From Anaerolineales bacterium (lineage in GTDB: Bacteria; Chloroflexota; Anaerolineae; Anaerolineales; E44-bin32), in NCBI GenBank assembly GCA_030673085.1, contig DAOVFE010000164.1:1-5212 (forward strand): a stretch of DNA of 5,212 nt. The letters run 5' to 3'. Positions within the stretch are counted from its first letter, which is position 1, and every line of letters begins with the position of its first letter. The notes below the pieces were generated by a model. The model did no database searches, was not told the DNA's origin, and was given only the letters and a program-made list of their open reading frames with translations. Of the stretch, positions 3,796 to 5,212 are shown in pieces. Position numbers and translations under genes: made by a program.

Positions 3796-5212
3796 CTAGG
3801 TCTGGCTCAGATTCTCGTCCTCGATCAAGCGCCAATCGGCTTCTTCTGGAAGCCGCAAGAACTCTGTCAGAATCGGATGTGCTTCCCGAACAAGCTCCAC
3901 CATACGAAGCGCAATCCGGCGCACGGAAAAATGCGCGTTGGGCGCCGATCGCAACTCGCAGAAGTGATATAGATCACGTAAATTGAGTGTGAACAAGAGC
4001 CTTCGATTAAAACCATTGGCTACTACGTATGCGGCCGTATCTGGATTCCATGGTTCCATCTTATGATAGGCTTCAGCCGCGCTATCCATCGCGGCCTTAT
4101 AAGCATCCTCTACCCCAGCTTCAACAATTAAGCTCGGTATCGCATATCCAAGATTGGCCGTAAGACGCTGCGGTGTTTGAGTCATCATTCGATGACGCTT
4201 TACTTCAAAATAGGCTCCCTGATCCATCAATGCATCAAAAGTATAGGTTGCGTATTCAAGCTCTCGCAATGGCACATCAAATCTTCCCAAACGGCCCATC
4301 ACCTCAGCGGCTATCTCCTTGCGAGCTTCTGGCGCCAAAGCCGACACATAGGCAAAAAGATCATCATAGGATCGGGTGCAATTGGCATACAGCGCTGCTG
4401 CTAATATCCGGTTTTCGCCTTCGGGATCATACTCAATCAGCCGCAGCATATCCCTATTATTATTACCCGATCTAATCTCCGCTGCGCGCCTTGCCAGAGA
4501 CGCCTTCGTTTCCGGTAGATAAGGCGTTGCATCGGCATATTTCAACAGCGTTGGTACTTCCTGAATCGCAGTCTCGCGCAGTTCAATCCCAATTTTTCGG
4601 ACTTCAGCCAGCGGGTGCGAAAGCATCTTGCTGATCGCCCGTTCAAGGACACGGGCATTGGCCGTCATCCCAACATTTGCCAAGGAAGCTGATGGCAGTA
4701 GGAATCGACAAGAGTCAACATAGCCGGAGCGAATCCGCCTATCCCATTGTTCATTGCTCTCCCCCTTGCAACGTGGGAAGCGCTTTTGGATCACAGCTCG
4801 CGTAGGTTTCAGGATTTCGTGGTACGTTGAGAAGAGATTGCGACATATCCGGTTATAGATTTCCTCATACGGTGTTCCCACAACCTCGTTGGGTAAATAA
4901 AAGCTATCCGGGCTCCATTTCTGATACCGGGTCGATTTCTCCGTATATGAAGCAAGACGATTGGACTCGATGCTCTCAATGGCCAGACGAGAGACATTTT
5001 CAAAGGCAATATGCAACACGGCATGCTCGGCAACAGAAGCATGACCATAGCCAAGCACCCACTTCTCATGAAATTTAGCTGACTCTTCCTCGGTGAGTTC
5101 ACGTGCAATTTCACTAAATGAGCGAGGCGACCTGGACGTTTTGGCAAAGGCCACTGCAATGGTTTCTGGAGTCAGTTGGCGAGGGCTAAGAAAGTAGATT
5201 TGGCGCTTGCGG
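3796..5212 (-). CDS. thyX: Tandem-domain FAD-dependent thymidylate synthase (ThyX), 5'-truncated by the window edge
   Basis: ThyX makes dTMP from dUMP using flavin, NADPH and methylene-tetrahydrofolate. The frame from the TAG at 3796-3798 is open to the right edge. The first internal GTG (5154) is not the start, because upstream codons continue as RKRQIYFLSPRQLTPETIAV, a typical ThyX-type first strand. Counting from that GTG, the N-terminal half has GHASVAEH (37-44) and NRLASYTEKSTRY (65-77). It keeps the S, E, S, R and Y of the RHRxxSxNExSxRY motif, and CRFLLP (149-154) keeps the substrate arginine. The C-terminal half has KRHRMMTQTPQR (319-330), with an intact RHR but lost S/E/S/RY, and NLRDLYHFCELR (391-402) with the last arginine. 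Ordinary ThyX has about 220 residues and one domain; this has two, each degenerate in a complementary way. A single composite active site is inferred. A non-catalytic paralogue is the main alternative. Confidence 0.88.
   Translation of the reverse strand, partial: RKRQIYFLSPRQLTPETIAVAFAKTSRSPRSFSEIARELTEEESAKFHEKWVLGYGHASVAEHAVLHIAFENVSRLAIESIESNRLASYTEKSTRYQKWSPDSFYLPNEVVGTPYEEIYNRICRNLFSTYHEILKPTRAVIQKRFPRCKGESNEQWDRRIRSGYVDSCRFLLPSASLANVGMTANARVLERAISKMLSHPLAEVRKIGIELRETAIQEVPTLLKYADATPYLPETKASLARRAAEIRSGNNNRDMLRLIEYDPEGENRILAAALYANCTRSYDDLFAYVSALAPEARKEIAAEVMGRLGRFDVPLRELEYATYTFDALMDQGAYFEVKRHRMMTQTPQRLTANLGYAIPSLIVEAGVEDAYKAAMDSAAEAYHKMEPWNPDTAAYVVANGFNRRLLFTLNLRDLYHFCELRSAPNAHFSVRRIALRMVELVREAHPILTEFLRLPEEADWRLIEDENLSQT

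Noticed and set aside
3711..3986. Plus-strand frames of 70-90 codons at the ThyX 3' end
   Set aside because: They lie mainly antisense to the well-supported ThyX gene, have arginine/serine-rich shadow composition and no ribosome-binding site.
4173..5078. Plus-strand frames of 75-100 codons inside the ThyX gene
   Set aside because: They are antisense shadows of conserved ThyX coding sequence, with no start signals or recognisable motifs.

Overview
The window is an ordinary chromosomal stretch of a bacterium, with four recognisable protein genes, one gene end at the left edge and several well-structured intergenic regions. The strongest taxonomic hint is the right-hand gene, a long thymidylate synthase made of two ThyX-like halves. 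From general knowledge I associate that architecture with Chloroflexota and some neighbouring environmental lineages. The assignment is an inference of moderate to low confidence, because nothing else here is phylum-specific. Base composition is intermediate and fairly even.

Left part (1-524): the last 47 codons of an unrecognised plus-strand gene end at 145. A compact 119-bp palindromic element follows at 204-322. It has 14-bp terminal inverted repeats, is flanked by identical CAGTAC hexamers and looks like a MITE-type insertion. A minus-strand terminator at 410-450 serves the next gene. That gene (525-1148, minus) is a DUF47/PhoU-like protein of the kind that normally accompanies a Pit phosphate transporter, but no transporter is visible. 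The 511-bp gap up to 1659 holds no convincing gene. It does hold several inverted repeats, a Pho-box-like repeat array next to the DUF47 start, and a possible promoter set so close to the next gene that its mRNA could be leaderless.

Middle part (1660-3547, plus): a complete era GTPase gene is followed, with a TAATG stop/start overlap, by a 24-codon ORF that resembles the beginning of folK (HPPK) and then stops. I read it as a probable folK remnant. A 26-codon ORF then overlaps by ATGA the start of a YhhN/TMEM86-family membrane protein gene (candidate lysoplasmalogenase), which ends in a probable terminator.

Right part (3796-5212, minus): the tandem-domain ThyX gene converges on the yhhN gene and runs off the right edge. 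Its N-terminal half keeps the dUMP-side residues and its C-terminal half keeps the RHR flavin motif and the last substrate arginine. This suggests that the two halves build one composite active site. The genes do not form a single pathway; they are housekeeping functions (ribosome assembly, dTMP synthesis, phosphate handling, lipid turnover). I see no defence system, CRISPR array or large novel cassette. The items most worth checking are the small palindromic element, the split-site ThyX and the folK-like remnant.
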